DNA of 64,000 bases from Rhodobacterales bacterium 32-67-9 (GCA_002280515.1 NCEA01000001.1:41762-105761); one strand, 5' to 3'. Positions 43,610-52,776 are shown, counted from the first letter of the stretch. The notes: a model not told the origin generated them from the letters alone. Translations and numbers: made by a program.

Positions 43610-44677
43610 ATGGAAACAGCGATGGCGGGCGTGGCGGTCTTCGTCACCGGCGCGACGGGCTTCATCGGCCGGCGACTGGTCGCGGCGCTGCATGATGCGG
43701 GGGCCGAGGTGACGGTGCTGACCCGCAGCCGCGCCGGCCTTGCCGAGCTGCCGCCCGGTATCCGGGCCGAGATCGGCGGGATGGACGACGCGGGGCTTCT
43801 GGCGCGCGCGCTCGCCGGGCAGGCGGTGCTCTTCAACCTCGCCTATGACGTCCGCGCTTCGGCAGCCGAGAACCTCGCCGCCTTCGACCGGCTGATGGAG
43901 GCCGCGCGCAAGGCGGGCGTCGGCCGCGTCGTCCACACCTCGTCCATCGTCGTCTACGACGCCTGGCCCGACCTCGATTGCGACGAGGGCGGTTCGATGG
44001 ACCGGCCCGGCGGCAGCCCCTACCGGCAGGCCAAGATCGCGATGGAGCAGCGGCTCCTGTCCGGCCCGCTTCCCGCCGCGATCCTTCAGCCGACCATCGT
44101 CTACGGCCCCGGTTCCGCGCTATGGACCGACGGGTTCGCCGAGGCGCTCCTGGCCGGCGGCGTGGTGCTGCCGGAGCCGGAAGGGCTTTGCAACGGGGTC
44201 TTTGTCGACGACGTGGTGCAGGCGTGCCTGCGCGCTGCCGTCCTCTCCGATCTCGGGCGCGAACGCTTCGTGATCTCGGGGCCGGAGCCCTTCGCCTGGT
44301 CGGCGCTGCTCGACGGCTATGCCGCGATCCTCGGGCAGGGAACGGTGCGCCGCGTGCCGCTCGCCGAGATCGAGCGCACGCTCGGCCCGAAGGCCGACGA
44401 AAGCGCCGGTCACGGCCCCTCGCTCGCCGCGCGGATCAGCGCCGTGGCGCGCCGGCTGATCGGGCACAAAAGGTTCGAGGCACTGGTTCGGGCGCTAAAG
44501 AGGCGGCTGTCGAAAGCGGGTGAGCTTTATCCCAACCACCACCTTCTGGAGGAATATTCCGGCAGGGGTGTCTGCCGCATCGGCCATGCGCAATCCCGGC
44601 TTGGTTACGCGCCGGCCTACGATCTGGAACGCGGGCTGGCGGCGACGGCGGAGCATCTGCGGGCGATGAAAGCTTGA
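43610..44677 (+). CDS. NAD-dependent sugar epimerase/dehydratase family protein
   Basis: Extended short-chain dehydrogenase of 355 residues starting METAMAGVAVFVTGATGFIG behind AAAGGGGTGAGGAC. TGATGFIGRRLVAAL is the cofactor loop. The catalytic Ser/Tyr/Lys appear as VVHTSSIVVYDAW and SPYRQAKIAMEQ, with Tyr-x3-Lys. The C-terminal 100 residues are longer than in simple epimerases. It is divergent from the MocA-type gene with 165 bases between, and convergent with a GT4 gene. A much longer in-frame reading from 42491 is a shadow over the MocA-type gene. The product is likely a nucleotide-sugar enzyme. Confidence 0.8.
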   Translation: METAMAGVAVFVTGATGFIGRRLVAALHDAGAEVTVLTRSRAGLAELPPGIRAEIGGMDDAGLLARALAGQAVLFNLAYDVRASAAENLAAFDRLMEAARKAGVGRVVHTSSIVVYDAWPDLDCDEGGSMDRPGGSPYRQAKIAMEQRLLSGPLPAAILQPTIVYGPGSALWTDGFAEALLAGGVVLPEPEGLCNGVFVDDVVQACLRAAVLSDLGRERFVISGPEPFAWSALLDGYAAILGQGTVRRVPLAEIERTLGPKADESAGHGPSLAARISAVARRLIGHKRFEALVRALKRRLSKAGELYPNHHLLEEYSGRGVCRIGHAQSRLGYAPAYDLERGLAATAEHLRAMKA

Positions 44678-44699
44678 TAGCGCGGGTAGACGGCCGGTG

Positions 44700-45842
44700 C
44701 TATCCGTGCCCGGCCAGCGCGAAATAGGTCTTTTCGAACTGACGATGCACCCAGTCCGGATCGAAGCGGTCGAGCTTCGATTTCCCCAGCGCCGCCTTTG
44801 CCATTGCCAGGCGCAGGCGGTCATCGCCGAGGATCCGTGTGACCGCCGCCGCGATCGCCTCGACATCGCCGATCGGCACCACGGCACCGACCTCGTCGTC
44901 GATCAACTCGACTACGCCGGAACAGGCGGTCGCCACCGCCGGTATCCCGGCCTGGAACGCCTCGACGATGGTGAAGGGCAAGGCCTCCCACCGCGAGGTC
45001 AGGAGGAAAAGGTCCGAGGCGCGCAGGTAAAGATGCGGCCGGTTCACCCGGCCGAGGAAGCGCAGGTGGGTCTCGACACCCCGGTCGCGCGCCATCGCCG
45101 CCAGCTTCGCCTCGTCCACCCCGTCGCCGGCGACGACGAAGCGGAAGCCGGGGTGATCGCCGATCATCCGCGCCACCGCCTCGATCAGGACGTCGATGCC
45201 CTTCTGGTGTTCGAGCCGCGCGACGGTGATGATCACCCGCTCGCCGTCGCCCAGCAACTCGCGCCGAAGTTCGGCGACCTCCGCCTCGGTGTCGGGCGGC
45301 GGCGGTGCCACGCCAAGGCCGAGCACCTTCAGCTTCGCCTCCGGCACCCCGCCGATCTTCGCCAGATCCTCGGCCGAGCGATGCGACGGGGTGATCACCA
45401 GATCCGCCTTCGACGCGATCCCGCCGAAGGACGTGATGCGCGAGGGTTCCGACCCGTGATAGGTCACGGCAAGCGGGATGTTGAGCCCGCGCCTTGCGAG
45501 GTTCGCCACGAGGGCCGGCGCCGATTCGTGGGCATGGATCAGGTCGACGCGGTTCCGCTTCAGCCAGCGGCGCAAGAGCCAGGCCGATTTTCCCACGCTG
45601 AAAAGCCGCGCCGGCAGCGAACCGCCCTCGCCGGAGACATATTTCGTCGGCAGGTCGAGGAAATCCGGCTCCGTCTCCGGCCCCGCCCAGGCGGCGGGCG
45701 TGCCGCCCAGCGTCACCCTATGGCCCTGCCCGCGCATCCAGTCGCGAAGCGCGAGGACATGGCGGGTAATGCCGCCGACCCCGAACTGGGTCTGCATCTC
45801 CAGAACGTGAAGCCGCCCGCCCGCGGAAGTATCCTTCGCCAT
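44700..45842 (-). CDS. Family 4 glycosyltransferase
   Basis: Retaining glycosyltransferase of 380 residues with a GT-B fold. The N-terminus is MAKDTSAGGRLHVLEMQTQF followed by GVGGITRHVLALRDWMRGQG. The C-terminal domain carries TVARLEHQKGIDVLIEAVAR and the donor-site EALPFTIVEAFQAGIPAVAT, with the E-x7-E motif. An upstream in-frame extension of 64 residues is Arg-rich and rejected. It is divergent from a second GT4 gene, with 248 bases between them in which I see no defined promoter. Confidence 0.85.
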   Translation of the reverse strand: MAKDTSAGGRLHVLEMQTQFGVGGITRHVLALRDWMRGQGHRVTLGGTPAAWAGPETEPDFLDLPTKYVSGEGGSLPARLFSVGKSAWLLRRWLKRNRVDLIHAHESAPALVANLARRGLNIPLAVTYHGSEPSRITSFGGIASKADLVITPSHRSAEDLAKIGGVPEAKLKVLGLGVAPPPPDTEAEVAELRRELLGDGERVIITVARLEHQKGIDVLIEAVARMIGDHPGFRFVVAGDGVDEAKLAAMARDRGVETHLRFLGRVNRPHLYLRASDLFLLTSRWEALPFTIVEAFQAGIPAVATACSGVVELIDDEVGAVVPIGDVEAIAAAVTRILGDDRLRLAMAKAALGKSKLDRFDPDWVHRQFEKTYFALAGHG

Positions 45843-46090
45843 CGTGCCAAATTCGCTTTTGCCAGCCCAGCCCAGTCCATAGCGCAAGCGCGCCCCGGCC
45901 GCACCTGCAAGATGGGCCGGACCGGCAATTCCCCCGATGATCGGCGCCGGCGGGGAAACGAAGTGGCGGATTTGCCACCTTTGCCCACGGCCCGGTCGGG
46001 TGCCGCGCCGGACCCGAGCGAAGCGGTTGGGCACCGGCGCGAATTCGGCTTAGGAAGGACCGGACCAACAGCGAAAGGACGCGCCACGCG

Positions 46091-47263
46091 ATGCATGTCG
46101 GGATCGACGCCAGCGCCTGGGACAACGAACGCGGATTCGGGCGCTTCACCCGCAGCCTCGTCGCGGCGCTGGCGACGCGGGACAGCGGCTTTCGCTATAC
46201 GCTCCTTTTCGGCCACCCGCCGGAACGGCCGGTGCCGGCGGGCGTCGAGACGGTGATCGCCGGGGCAGAGCAGTCGATGTCGGAGGCCTCTTCCGGCACC
46301 GGGGCGCGGGCCGGCGCCGACATGCTGACGCTGTCGCGGGCGGCGGCGCGGCTCGGGGCCGATCTCTTCTTCTATCCGGCGAGCTATTCGTTCTTCCCGC
46401 TGCTCTCGCGGGTGCCGAAGCTTGTCTGCATCCACGACACGATCCCCGAACGCTTCCCCGACCTGATCTTTCCGACCCGGCGCAACTACCGGCTCTGGCA
46501 GGCGAAAAGCTGGCTCGCGCGGGTGCAGGCACGGCGCATCCTGACCGTGTCTGAGGCGTCGGCTACGGATATCGCGGCGATGCTCCGTGTGCCGCGCGAC
46601 CGGATCGACGTGACGACGGAGGGGGCGGACGAGACGTTCCGGCCGATCACCGACACGGCCCGCCTTGCCGCCGCCCGCGCCCGCCACGGCATCGCCGTGG
46701 ACGACAAGGTGCTGATCTACATCGGCGGCTTCAACCGCCACAAGAACGTGCTGAGGCTGATCGAGGCGATGCCGGCGATCCTTGCCGCCTGCCCCGAGGC
46801 GCGGCTGGTCATCGTCGGCCGCACCACCGGCGACCGGTTCTGGGACAATGTCGACGAGCTGAAGGCCGGCGCCTCGGCCGATGCCCGCGCCTCGGACCGG
46901 ATCGGCTTTGCCGGCGAGATTTCCGATGCCGACATGGCGGAACTCCTCAACGTCTCCGTCGCGCTGGTCTTCCCCTCGCTCTGGGAAGGGTTCGGCCTGC
47001 CGGCGGTCGAGGCGATGCAATGCGGGACGCCGGTTCTCGCCTCCGACCGCAGCAGCCTGCCGGAGGTCGTGGGCGACGGCGGTCTTCTCTTCGATCCCGA
47101 GCGGACGGAGGACCTTGCCGGCGCGGCGATCCGTCTTTTGACCGAGCCAGGGTTCCGCGACCGCCTCGCGGCCCGGGCGCTGGCCCGGAGCCGGGATTTC
47201 ACCTGGGAGAAGAGCGCTGAACTGACCGAAGCTGCATTCCGGCGAACGATAGGACGCACCTGA
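46091..47263 (+). CDS. Family 4 glycosyltransferase
   Basis: Retaining glycosyltransferase of 390 residues, GT-B fold. It starts MHVGIDASAWDNERGFGRFT. The C-terminal domain has YIGGFNRHKNVLRLIEAMPA, VGRTTGDRFWDNVDELKAGA and the donor-site LWEGFGLPAVEAMQCGTPVL with E-x7-E. The N-terminal IDxxxW...GRFTRSLV pattern is common in mannosyl- and rhamnosyl-transferases of O-antigen or exopolysaccharide clusters. Its stop is 15 bases from a long inverted repeat, beyond which the GDP-mannose gene is convergent. Confidence 0.87.
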   Translation: MHVGIDASAWDNERGFGRFTRSLVAALATRDSGFRYTLLFGHPPERPVPAGVETVIAGAEQSMSEASSGTGARAGADMLTLSRAAARLGADLFFYPASYSFFPLLSRVPKLVCIHDTIPERFPDLIFPTRRNYRLWQAKSWLARVQARRILTVSEASATDIAAMLRVPRDRIDVTTEGADETFRPITDTARLAAARARHGIAVDDKVLIYIGGFNRHKNVLRLIEAMPAILAACPEARLVIVGRTTGDRFWDNVDELKAGASADARASDRIGFAGEISDADMAELLNVSVALVFPSLWEGFGLPAVEAMQCGTPVLASDRSSLPEVVGDGGLLFDPERTEDLAGAAIRLLTEPGFRDRLAARALARSRDFTWEKSAELTEAAFRRTIGRT

Positions 47264-47277
47264 ATCCGCAGCGTGAA

Positions 47278-47428
47278 GGGCCGCGCCCGACCCTCGGGTG
47301 GGCGCTTCACTGCGGTTGCACGGCGCGCTTTATTGCGCCAATCACCTCCGACGGATTTCATAAGCCCGACGTCGCAAGCGCCCTTCCGGGGGGAGGGTCG
47401 GGCGCGGCCCGGGCTGGTCGCCCGGGCC
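47278..47428. repeat. Long inverted repeat with terminal hairpin between convergent genes
   Basis: GGGCCGCGCCCGACCCTC (47278-47295) and its exact complement GAGGGTCGGGCGCGGCCC (47393-47410) form perfect 18-base arms. Pairing resumes inside with GGGCGCTT (about 47300-47307) and AAGCGCCC (47376-47383). The core contains a smaller stem GGCGC-GCTTTATT-GCGCC. Adjoining on the right, GGCCCGGGC and GCCCGGGCC (47406-47428) make another stem. It may be a bidirectional terminator, a structured RNA or a miniature mobile element. No target-site duplication is obvious. Confidence 0.65.
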
Positions 47429-47452
47429 AAGGGTCGATGATGAGCCCGCCCC

Positions 47453-48859
47453 TCAGGCGCGCCCGAACTCGTCCTCGATTCGCTCGATATCGTCCTCTTC
47501 GAGGTAGGTGCCGGTCTGCACCTCGATGATCTCGACCGGGATCTTGCCGGGATTGGCCAGCCGGTGGACCTCCCCGATCGGGATATAGACGCTCTCGTTC
47601 TCGTGCAGGACCGAGACCTCGCCCCCGAGCGTCACTTCCGCCGTGCCGCGCACAACGACCCAGTGCTCTGCCCGGTGATGGTGCTTCTGCAGCGACAGCC
47701 GCGCGCCGGGCTTCACCACGATCCGCTTGACCCGGAAGCGCTCGCCAAGGTCCATCGTCTGATACCAGCCCCAGGGCCGGTGGTTGCGGATATGCTCGAC
47801 TGCCTCGGCCCGACCCGCGCCTTTCAGCGCCCCCACCAGCGCCTTCACCTCCTGCGCCTTGTCGCGCGGCGCGACCATGATCGCGTCCGGCGTCTCGACG
47901 ATGGCGAGGTTCTCCACCCCCAGCGCACAGACCAGACGGTTCTCCGAATGGATGAGGTTGCCGCGCGCGTCCATCGCTACCGCGTCGCCGCGGATCGCGT
48001 TCTCGTCCGCGTCGCGCTCCGAGGCCGCCCAGACCGCGTTCCAGTCGCCGACATCGGACCAGCGGAACCCGGCCGGCACCACGACCGCCTCTGCGGTCTT
48101 TTCCATGAAGGCATGGTCGAACGAGATCGCCTTGACGCCCGCGAAGGCCTCGCCCGGGATCAGCATGCCGAGATCGGGTTTCATCGCCGCGACGGCGGCC
48201 GCGACCGCCCGCACCGCCTCCGGCTCCAGCGCGCCGAGCGCGTCGATAAGCCAGCCGGCGCGGAAGCAGAACATGCCGGCATTCCAGAGGCAGCCCTCGA
48301 AGATCAGCCGGTGGGCGCGCTCCTCGTCGGGCTTCTCGACGAAGCGGACGACCTTGAAGGCGCCGCCCCCGGCCGCCGCGCCCGGCTTGATATAGCCATA
48401 GGCGGTCGAGGGGTCGGTCGGCGTGACCCCGATTACCGCGATCCCGGCCTTCGTCACCGCGGTCGCGGCGGTCCGGATCGCGGCGCGGAACCCGTCCGCC
48501 TCGCGGATCAGGTGGTCGGAGGGCATCACCGCGAGGATCGCGTCGGGATCCTCGGCCGCCGCGATGGTCGCGGCCAGAAGCACCGCCGCCATCGTATCGC
48601 GCCGCGCCGGCTCGATCACGACGCGGGCCTTCGGCGCCACCGCCTCGACCTGGTCGCGGATGGTGAAGCGCACGGCATGCGACCCGATCACCATCGGCTC
48701 CGCGAAACCCGGCCCCGCCGCCCGGCGGAGCGTCATCTGCAACAGTGTCTCGTCGCCGACGATGGGCAAAAGCTGCTTGGCCATCCCCTCGCGCGAGACC
48801 GGCCAGAGCCGCGTCCCCGTGCCGCCGCAGAGGATCACCGGAAGGATCGTCCCGCTCAT
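47453..48859 (-). CDS. Mannose-1-phosphate guanylyltransferase/mannose-6-phosphate isomerase
   Basis: Bifunctional enzyme of 468 residues making GDP-mannose. The N-terminal nucleotidyltransferase begins MSGTILPVILCGGTGTRLWP with SREGMAKQLLPIVGDETLLQ. FVEKPDEERAH and EKTAEAVVVPAGFRWSDVGD are further signatures. The C-terminal cupin isomerase domain (about residues 350-468) has RPWGWYQTMDLGERFRVKRI and LSLQKHHHRAEHWVVVRGTA with the metal-binding His residues. The architecture is that of ManC/AlgA/CpsB/XanB. It follows the arylsulfotransferase-like gene by 16 bases, so they are co-transcribed. The phosphomannomutase-type gene at 50486 supplies its substrate. Confidence 0.93.
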   Translation of the reverse strand: MSGTILPVILCGGTGTRLWPVSREGMAKQLLPIVGDETLLQMTLRRAAGPGFAEPMVIGSHAVRFTIRDQVEAVAPKARVVIEPARRDTMAAVLLAATIAAAEDPDAILAVMPSDHLIREADGFRAAIRTAATAVTKAGIAVIGVTPTDPSTAYGYIKPGAAAGGGAFKVVRFVEKPDEERAHRLIFEGCLWNAGMFCFRAGWLIDALGALEPEAVRAVAAAVAAMKPDLGMLIPGEAFAGVKAISFDHAFMEKTAEAVVVPAGFRWSDVGDWNAVWAASERDADENAIRGDAVAMDARGNLIHSENRLVCALGVENLAIVETPDAIMVAPRDKAQEVKALVGALKGAGRAEAVEHIRNHRPWGWYQTMDLGERFRVKRIVVKPGARLSLQKHHHRAEHWVVVRGTAEVTLGGEVSVLHENESVYIPIGEVHRLANPGKIPVEIIEVQTGTYLEEDDIERIEDEFGRA

Positions 48860-48875
48860 CGCACGCCCTCCCCGG

Positions 48876-50129
48876 TCATTTCGCGCATTGCGGCACCGTA
48901 GTCAGGTAGCCCGGCGGCAACTGCTCGGAATAAAGCACCAGCGTGTTGTAGGTATCGTCGAGGATATTGTTGTATTCCCGCACGATCCGCCCCTCCGGCG
49001 TCACCTCCATCACCCGGCCCTGGATGGTCGAGGTGATCATCCAGTTGCCGTTCCTCAGGTGCTGGTGCTTGCCCATGATGAAGCTGTCGAAGCTGAGGCC
49101 CGTACCTTCGAACAGGTCGCGCGCCTGGCCCGTCTTCGGATCGACCTGGATGATGGACGATCGGAAGCGGTCGGTATTGTTGGAAAAGACCGTGATCGTG
49201 CCGTCGGGCTGGAAATCGGCGTCGTGCTGGTGCTGCCAGGGCCCGTATTGCGCCCATTTGACGGCCCCCGTCTTGCGGTCGATCACGGCCAACTGGTCGA
49301 TATTGCGGTTGGAGATCAGGAGGTCGCCCGCCGCGAATTGCGGGAAGGCCGCCGCCATCTCCGGCATCAGTTCCTCCAGATCGTTCGGGTGGAAGAGGTC
49401 GGCCCGGTCGCCGTACTGGATGGTGCGGTCGAACTTGTAGTCCTCGGGGATCACCATCGCCAGCCGGTCGGCGGGCGACTTCGCGATCACGTCGTCGATG
49501 AGGTCGATCGATTCGAGGATATCGCCCGTCTCGGGATCGAAGCGGATCATCCGCTGGTCCTCGCCGCCGTTCCAGATCGCCGACTGCCAGGTCCAGTAGC
49601 CGTCCACCCCGCGTTCGATCGAATGGTGGTAGATCTGGTCGGTCTTGGCCCAGACCGGATCGCCGCAGGCGTCGAGCCGCGCCATCCCCGGCGCGTCGTC
49701 CCAGACGACAAGGACCGAGCCGTCCGGCAGCATCGTCGCGATATGCGCGAATTCGCCCGGGCTGCCGCCCTCCTTGATCCGCGAATAGTCGATGGGCCGC
49801 GTGTTCACCACGGTGCCGGCCTCGTCCAGAAGGTCGAGGTGATAGGTCTGGGTCGGCCCGTCAAAGCGGTTGATCACCCAGTAGCCCGGCATCGCGGCGG
49901 CCGCGTCGTGGATCACGTGGCGCTCGTCGGGTACGTCGGCCTTGCGCCTTGCATAGGTATCCTGCTGGAGGAAGAGCCCGGTCGCCCGGAACGACCGCCA
50001 GGCGGTCTGCGCCTCGGCGACCTTCTGCCAGGGCCACCATTCCTTGTAGGTCGTCCACATCCCGACAAGGAAGGTGCCGAGAAGGGCGAGGAAGACAGCG
50101 GCGAGGATCGAAAGGGTCTTTGCGTTCAT
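48876..50129 (-). CDS. Membrane-anchored arylsulfotransferase-like (beta-propeller) protein
   Basis: A 417-residue protein that starts MNAKTLSILAAVFLALLGTF, a single N-terminal membrane helix or uncleaved signal, with the rest periplasmic. Repeated blade-like strands follow: TQTYHLDLLDEAGTVVNTRP, FAHIATMLPDGSVLVVWDDA, IYHHSIERGVDGYWTWQSAI, YGPWQHQHDADFQPDGTITV and LRNGNWMITSTIQGRVMEVT. His-rich blade tips of this sort resemble the arylsulfotransferase (ASST) family, whose enzymes pass sulfate between phenolic compounds. I cannot confirm the catalytic His from sequence alone. Co-transcription with the GDP-mannose gene suggests a role in polysaccharide modification. ATG at 50129 excludes a 17-residue poor extension. 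Confidence 0.65.
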   Translation of the reverse strand: MNAKTLSILAAVFLALLGTFLVGMWTTYKEWWPWQKVAEAQTAWRSFRATGLFLQQDTYARRKADVPDERHVIHDAAAAMPGYWVINRFDGPTQTYHLDLLDEAGTVVNTRPIDYSRIKEGGSPGEFAHIATMLPDGSVLVVWDDAPGMARLDACGDPVWAKTDQIYHHSIERGVDGYWTWQSAIWNGGEDQRMIRFDPETGDILESIDLIDDVIAKSPADRLAMVIPEDYKFDRTIQYGDRADLFHPNDLEELMPEMAAAFPQFAAGDLLISNRNIDQLAVIDRKTGAVKWAQYGPWQHQHDADFQPDGTITVFSNNTDRFRSSIIQVDPKTGQARDLFEGTGLSFDSFIMGKHQHLRNGNWMITSTIQGRVMEVTPEGRIVREYNNILDDTYNTLVLYSEQLPPGYLTTVPQCAK

Positions 50130-50485
50130 GCGAAATCCATGAATGAATCGGCGCGGCGCACCGCAGTGATGGGCGGACAATAGACGGAGCGTTGCGCCAT
50201 AGCGACCCCGCGCCGCAATGCGCGCGGAATTGGCCGGGGGCCGGAAACAATTTTTCGCCTCGTGCGCATTTCACCCTGTTTCGCCGCCAACGCGGACCCG
50301 GCGCGCAAGAATCCCCGAGCTCAAATCCACCGCCGCCGCCCAAATCCGTTGCGGCACCGGCCCCGTCAGGTTCAGGCTACGCCCAACCGCCTGCCACGAT
50401 CAATCTCGGTTATCGCCGGCAGGCTCGACATCCGCCGCCGATCTGTCACAATCCTCGGCGCTAAGGAGTTGAAAAAGCGGCGGAT
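50130..50485. other. Divergent intergenic region, 356 bases, no gene found
   Basis: Lies between the arylsulfotransferase-like gene and the phosphohexomutase gene, so both promoters should be here. Several overlapping short frames (for example 50192-50528) are Arg/Pro-rich and have no ribosome site. A CTAAGGAG sequence is at 50461-50468, 18 bases before the mutase ATG, somewhat far for a ribosome site. I cannot place -35/-10 boxes with confidence. Confidence 0.4.
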
Positions 50486-51874
50486 ATGGCACCGAAATTC
50501 GGAACGAGCGGGTTGCGCGGGCTGGTGAGCGAGCTGACGGACGGGCTTTGCGCCGGCTACGCGCGCGCCTTTCTGGCGGCGGTGCCGCATCGCGGCCTCC
50601 TGATGATCGGCCGCGATCTGCGCCCCTCCTCGGCGCGGATCGCGCGCGCGGTGGCGGCGGCGGCGCTGGAACAGGGGCTTCGGGTGCGCGACTGCGGCGA
50701 ACTGCCGACCCCGGCGCTGGCGCTGGCGGCGATGACCGGGGGGGCGCCCTCGATCATGGTCACCGGCAGCCATATCCCCGCCGACCGCAACGGGCTGAAG
50801 TTCTATTCTGCGAAGGGCGAGATCACCAAGGCCGACGAGGCCGCGATCCTTGCCGCCTATGCCGGCGACACCGCCGCCCCCGCCGCCACGCCCGAACCCT
50901 GCGACACCGCCCTTCCCGCCTATGCCGACCGCTACCGCGACGCCTTCGGGGAGGCCGCGCTTTCCGGGCTGCGGATCGGGGTCTATGAGCAGTCCACGGT
51001 CGCCCGCGACCTCTTCTGCAACCTTCTCGCCCGCCTTGGCGCCGGGGTGGTGCCGCTCGGCCGGTCCGACATCTTCGTCCCGGTCGATACCGAGGCGGTG
51101 GACGACGCGACCCGCGCCCGGCTTGCCGGCTGGGCGGCGGAACATCGGCTTGACGCGATCGTCTCTGCCGATGGCGACGCAGACCGGCCGCTGGTGGCCG
51201 ACGCAGAGGGCGCGGTGATCCCCGGCGACATCCTCGGCACGCTGACAGCGCTCGCGCTCGGGGCGCGGACGGTGGTGACGCCGGTCTCCTCCAACACGAT
51301 GATCGAGGCGACGGGGCGTTTCGCAGAGGTGGCGCGCACCCGCATCGGCTCGCCCCATGTGATTGCCGCGATGGAGGCCCGGATGCACGACCCCTCGGCC
51401 CGCACCGTCGGGTTCGAGGCGAATGGCGGCTTCCTTCTCGGGTTCGATGCTGCCGGCCCCACCGGCCCGCTCGCCCCGCTCCTCACCCGCGATGCGCTGC
51501 TGCCGATCCTCGTCCCCCTTGCCGAGGCCGCCCGCACCGGCCGACCGCTTGCCAGCCTTGTCGCGGCGCTGCCGGAGGGGCGCACCGCCAGCGACCGGCT
51601 GGAAAACGTGGCGACCGAAGCCTCGCAGGCCTTCGTCCGGCGGCTGACCGACGACGCCACGGAACGTGGGCGCTTCTTCGCGGACCTCGGCCCGGAAGCC
51701 GGCATCGACACGACCGACGGGCTCCGTATCCGCTTCGCCTCGGGCGCCATTGTGCATCTGCGGCCCTCCGGCAACGCGCCGGAGCTTCGCTGCTACGGCG
51801 AGGCCGGCGATGCGGCGGAGGCCGGCGCACTCGTCCGTCGCACCCTTGCCGCGATCCGCGCCGCGATGGCTTGA
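50486..51874 (+). CDS. Phosphomannomutase/phosphoglucomutase family enzyme
   Basis: Alpha-D-phosphohexomutase of 462 residues that should make mannose 1-phosphate (or glucose 1-phosphate) for nucleotide-sugar synthesis. It starts MAPKFGTSGLRGLVSELTDG. The catalytic Ser loop is MVTGSHIPADRNGLKFY (Ser95). The metal loop DAIVSADGDADRPLVADAEG has the DGDxDR motif. The sugar-binding GFEANGGFLLGFD (near residue 310) and the C-terminal phosphate-binding LRPSGNAPELRCYGEA complete the set. The ManC-type protein encoded nearby needs mannose 1-phosphate, so phosphomannomutase is the more likely role. Confidence 0.88.
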   Translation: MAPKFGTSGLRGLVSELTDGLCAGYARAFLAAVPHRGLLMIGRDLRPSSARIARAVAAAALEQGLRVRDCGELPTPALALAAMTGGAPSIMVTGSHIPADRNGLKFYSAKGEITKADEAAILAAYAGDTAAPAATPEPCDTALPAYADRYRDAFGEAALSGLRIGVYEQSTVARDLFCNLLARLGAGVVPLGRSDIFVPVDTEAVDDATRARLAGWAAEHRLDAIVSADGDADRPLVADAEGAVIPGDILGTLTALALGARTVVTPVSSNTMIEATGRFAEVARTRIGSPHVIAAMEARMHDPSARTVGFEANGGFLLGFDAAGPTGPLAPLLTRDALLPILVPLAEAARTGRPLASLVAALPEGRTASDRLENVATEASQAFVRRLTDDATERGRFFADLGPEAGIDTTDGLRIRFASGAIVHLRPSGNAPELRCYGEAGDAAEAGALVRRTLAAIRAAMA

Positions 51875-51924
51875 CGGTTCCTGGCCGCCGGGGCACCGTC
51901 GCGGCAACCGCCGAAAGGACCGCC

Positions 51925-52485
51925 ATGACCCGCCTTGCCCGCACCCTCGCCGCCATCGATGCCGCCAACGCCGCCGATCCCGACCGGAGCGAAGGCGCCC
52001 CCGCCGCGCTGCTTTACGGCGAGCGGATGACGGCGGAGCTGGAGCTTCTGGTCCCGGAGGCCTCCGAAGACGTCCGGATCGCCGCGCGCGGTCAGCATAT
52101 CGAACGATGGACCTCGCGGCGCTCCGACTATCCGGAAGGACGCGAGGGCTACCTCGCCTGGCGCCGCGACCTCGGCGCCTTCCATGCCCGCCGGGTGGGC
52201 GAGATCATGGCGGCCGAAGGCTACGGGCCCGAAAGCGTGGAGCGCGTCGGGCGGATGATCCGCAAGGAAGGCATCAAGCGCGACCCCGAGGTGCAGGCGC
52301 TCGAGGATGTGATCTGCTTCACCTTCCTGCGCTGGTACTTCCAGCCCTTCGCCGAGGGGCGCGACGCCGAGGCGCTGGAGCGAATCGTGGCCAAGACCGC
52401 GCGCAAGATGTCGGCCGGGGCGCGGGCGCGGGCGCTCCAGGACTTCGACCTGCCGGAACCCTTCGCCGCCGCCTTTCGCGACTGA
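51925..52485 (+). CDS. DUF4202 family protein
   Basis: A 186-residue protein of the uncharacterised DUF4202 family. It starts MTRLARTLAAIDAANAADPD behind GAAAGGACCGCC. Family-typical stretches are LLYGERMTAELELLVPEASE, AARGQHIERWTSRRSDYPEG and REGYLAWRRDLGAFHARRVG, and RMIRKEGIKRDPEVQALEDV. The conserved His, Arg, Glu and Asp residues in RGQHIERW and LEDVICFTFL suggest an HD-like metal site, which is speculation. It starts 50 bases after the phosphohexomutase and is likely co-transcribed. Confidence 0.8.
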   Translation: MTRLARTLAAIDAANAADPDRSEGAPAALLYGERMTAELELLVPEASEDVRIAARGQHIERWTSRRSDYPEGREGYLAWRRDLGAFHARRVGEIMAAEGYGPESVERVGRMIRKEGIKRDPEVQALEDVICFTFLRWYFQPFAEGRDAEALERIVAKTARKMSAGARARALQDFDLPEPFAAAFRD

Positions 52486-52655
52486 GTCCCAAGGCACAAC
52501 CCTGCATTGCGACGCTGGCGGGTTGTCGCCCAATCCTGTTTCGCATTCGTAACTTTTCCCCGGTCTTCATCCGCAAACTGTTGCCATAAGGACTCGCAAT
52601 CCAGCGGAATGCCGCGACGCGGCTTGGCGGATCGGCGGGCCGGGAGCAGAATCAC

Positions 52656-52684
52656 TTGACGGTGTCGAACGGCGGCCCTATTTG
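52656..52684 (+). promoter_or_regulatory. Sigma70 promoter upstream of a 55-residue gene
   Basis: TTGACG (52656-52661) and TATTTG (52679-52684) with a 17-base spacer, about 90 bases upstream of the small gene at 52777. Between them and the gene lies an 18-base perfect palindrome GCGGCCCTCGAGGGCCGC (52741-52758), which would form a stem in the leader. The rest of 52486-52655 shows nothing recognisable. Confidence 0.5.
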
Positions 52685-52776
52685 CGCCGCGCCAAAACCA
52701 CCGTCACGTGTGAGTATGGCCTGAGGACAGGTTTGTTGACGCGGCCCTCGAGGGCCGCCCGGGAAGGAAGAGACCG

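Noticed and set aside
42491-44677. 728-codon plus-strand frame
   Set aside because: Only the part from 43610 is coding (epimerase family). The first 373 codons are antisense to the MocA-type gene.
50192-50528. Overlapping short frames in the divergent intergenic region
   Set aside because: Three staggered frames give Arg/Pro-rich products without ribosome sites and run into the phosphohexomutase gene in the wrong frame.
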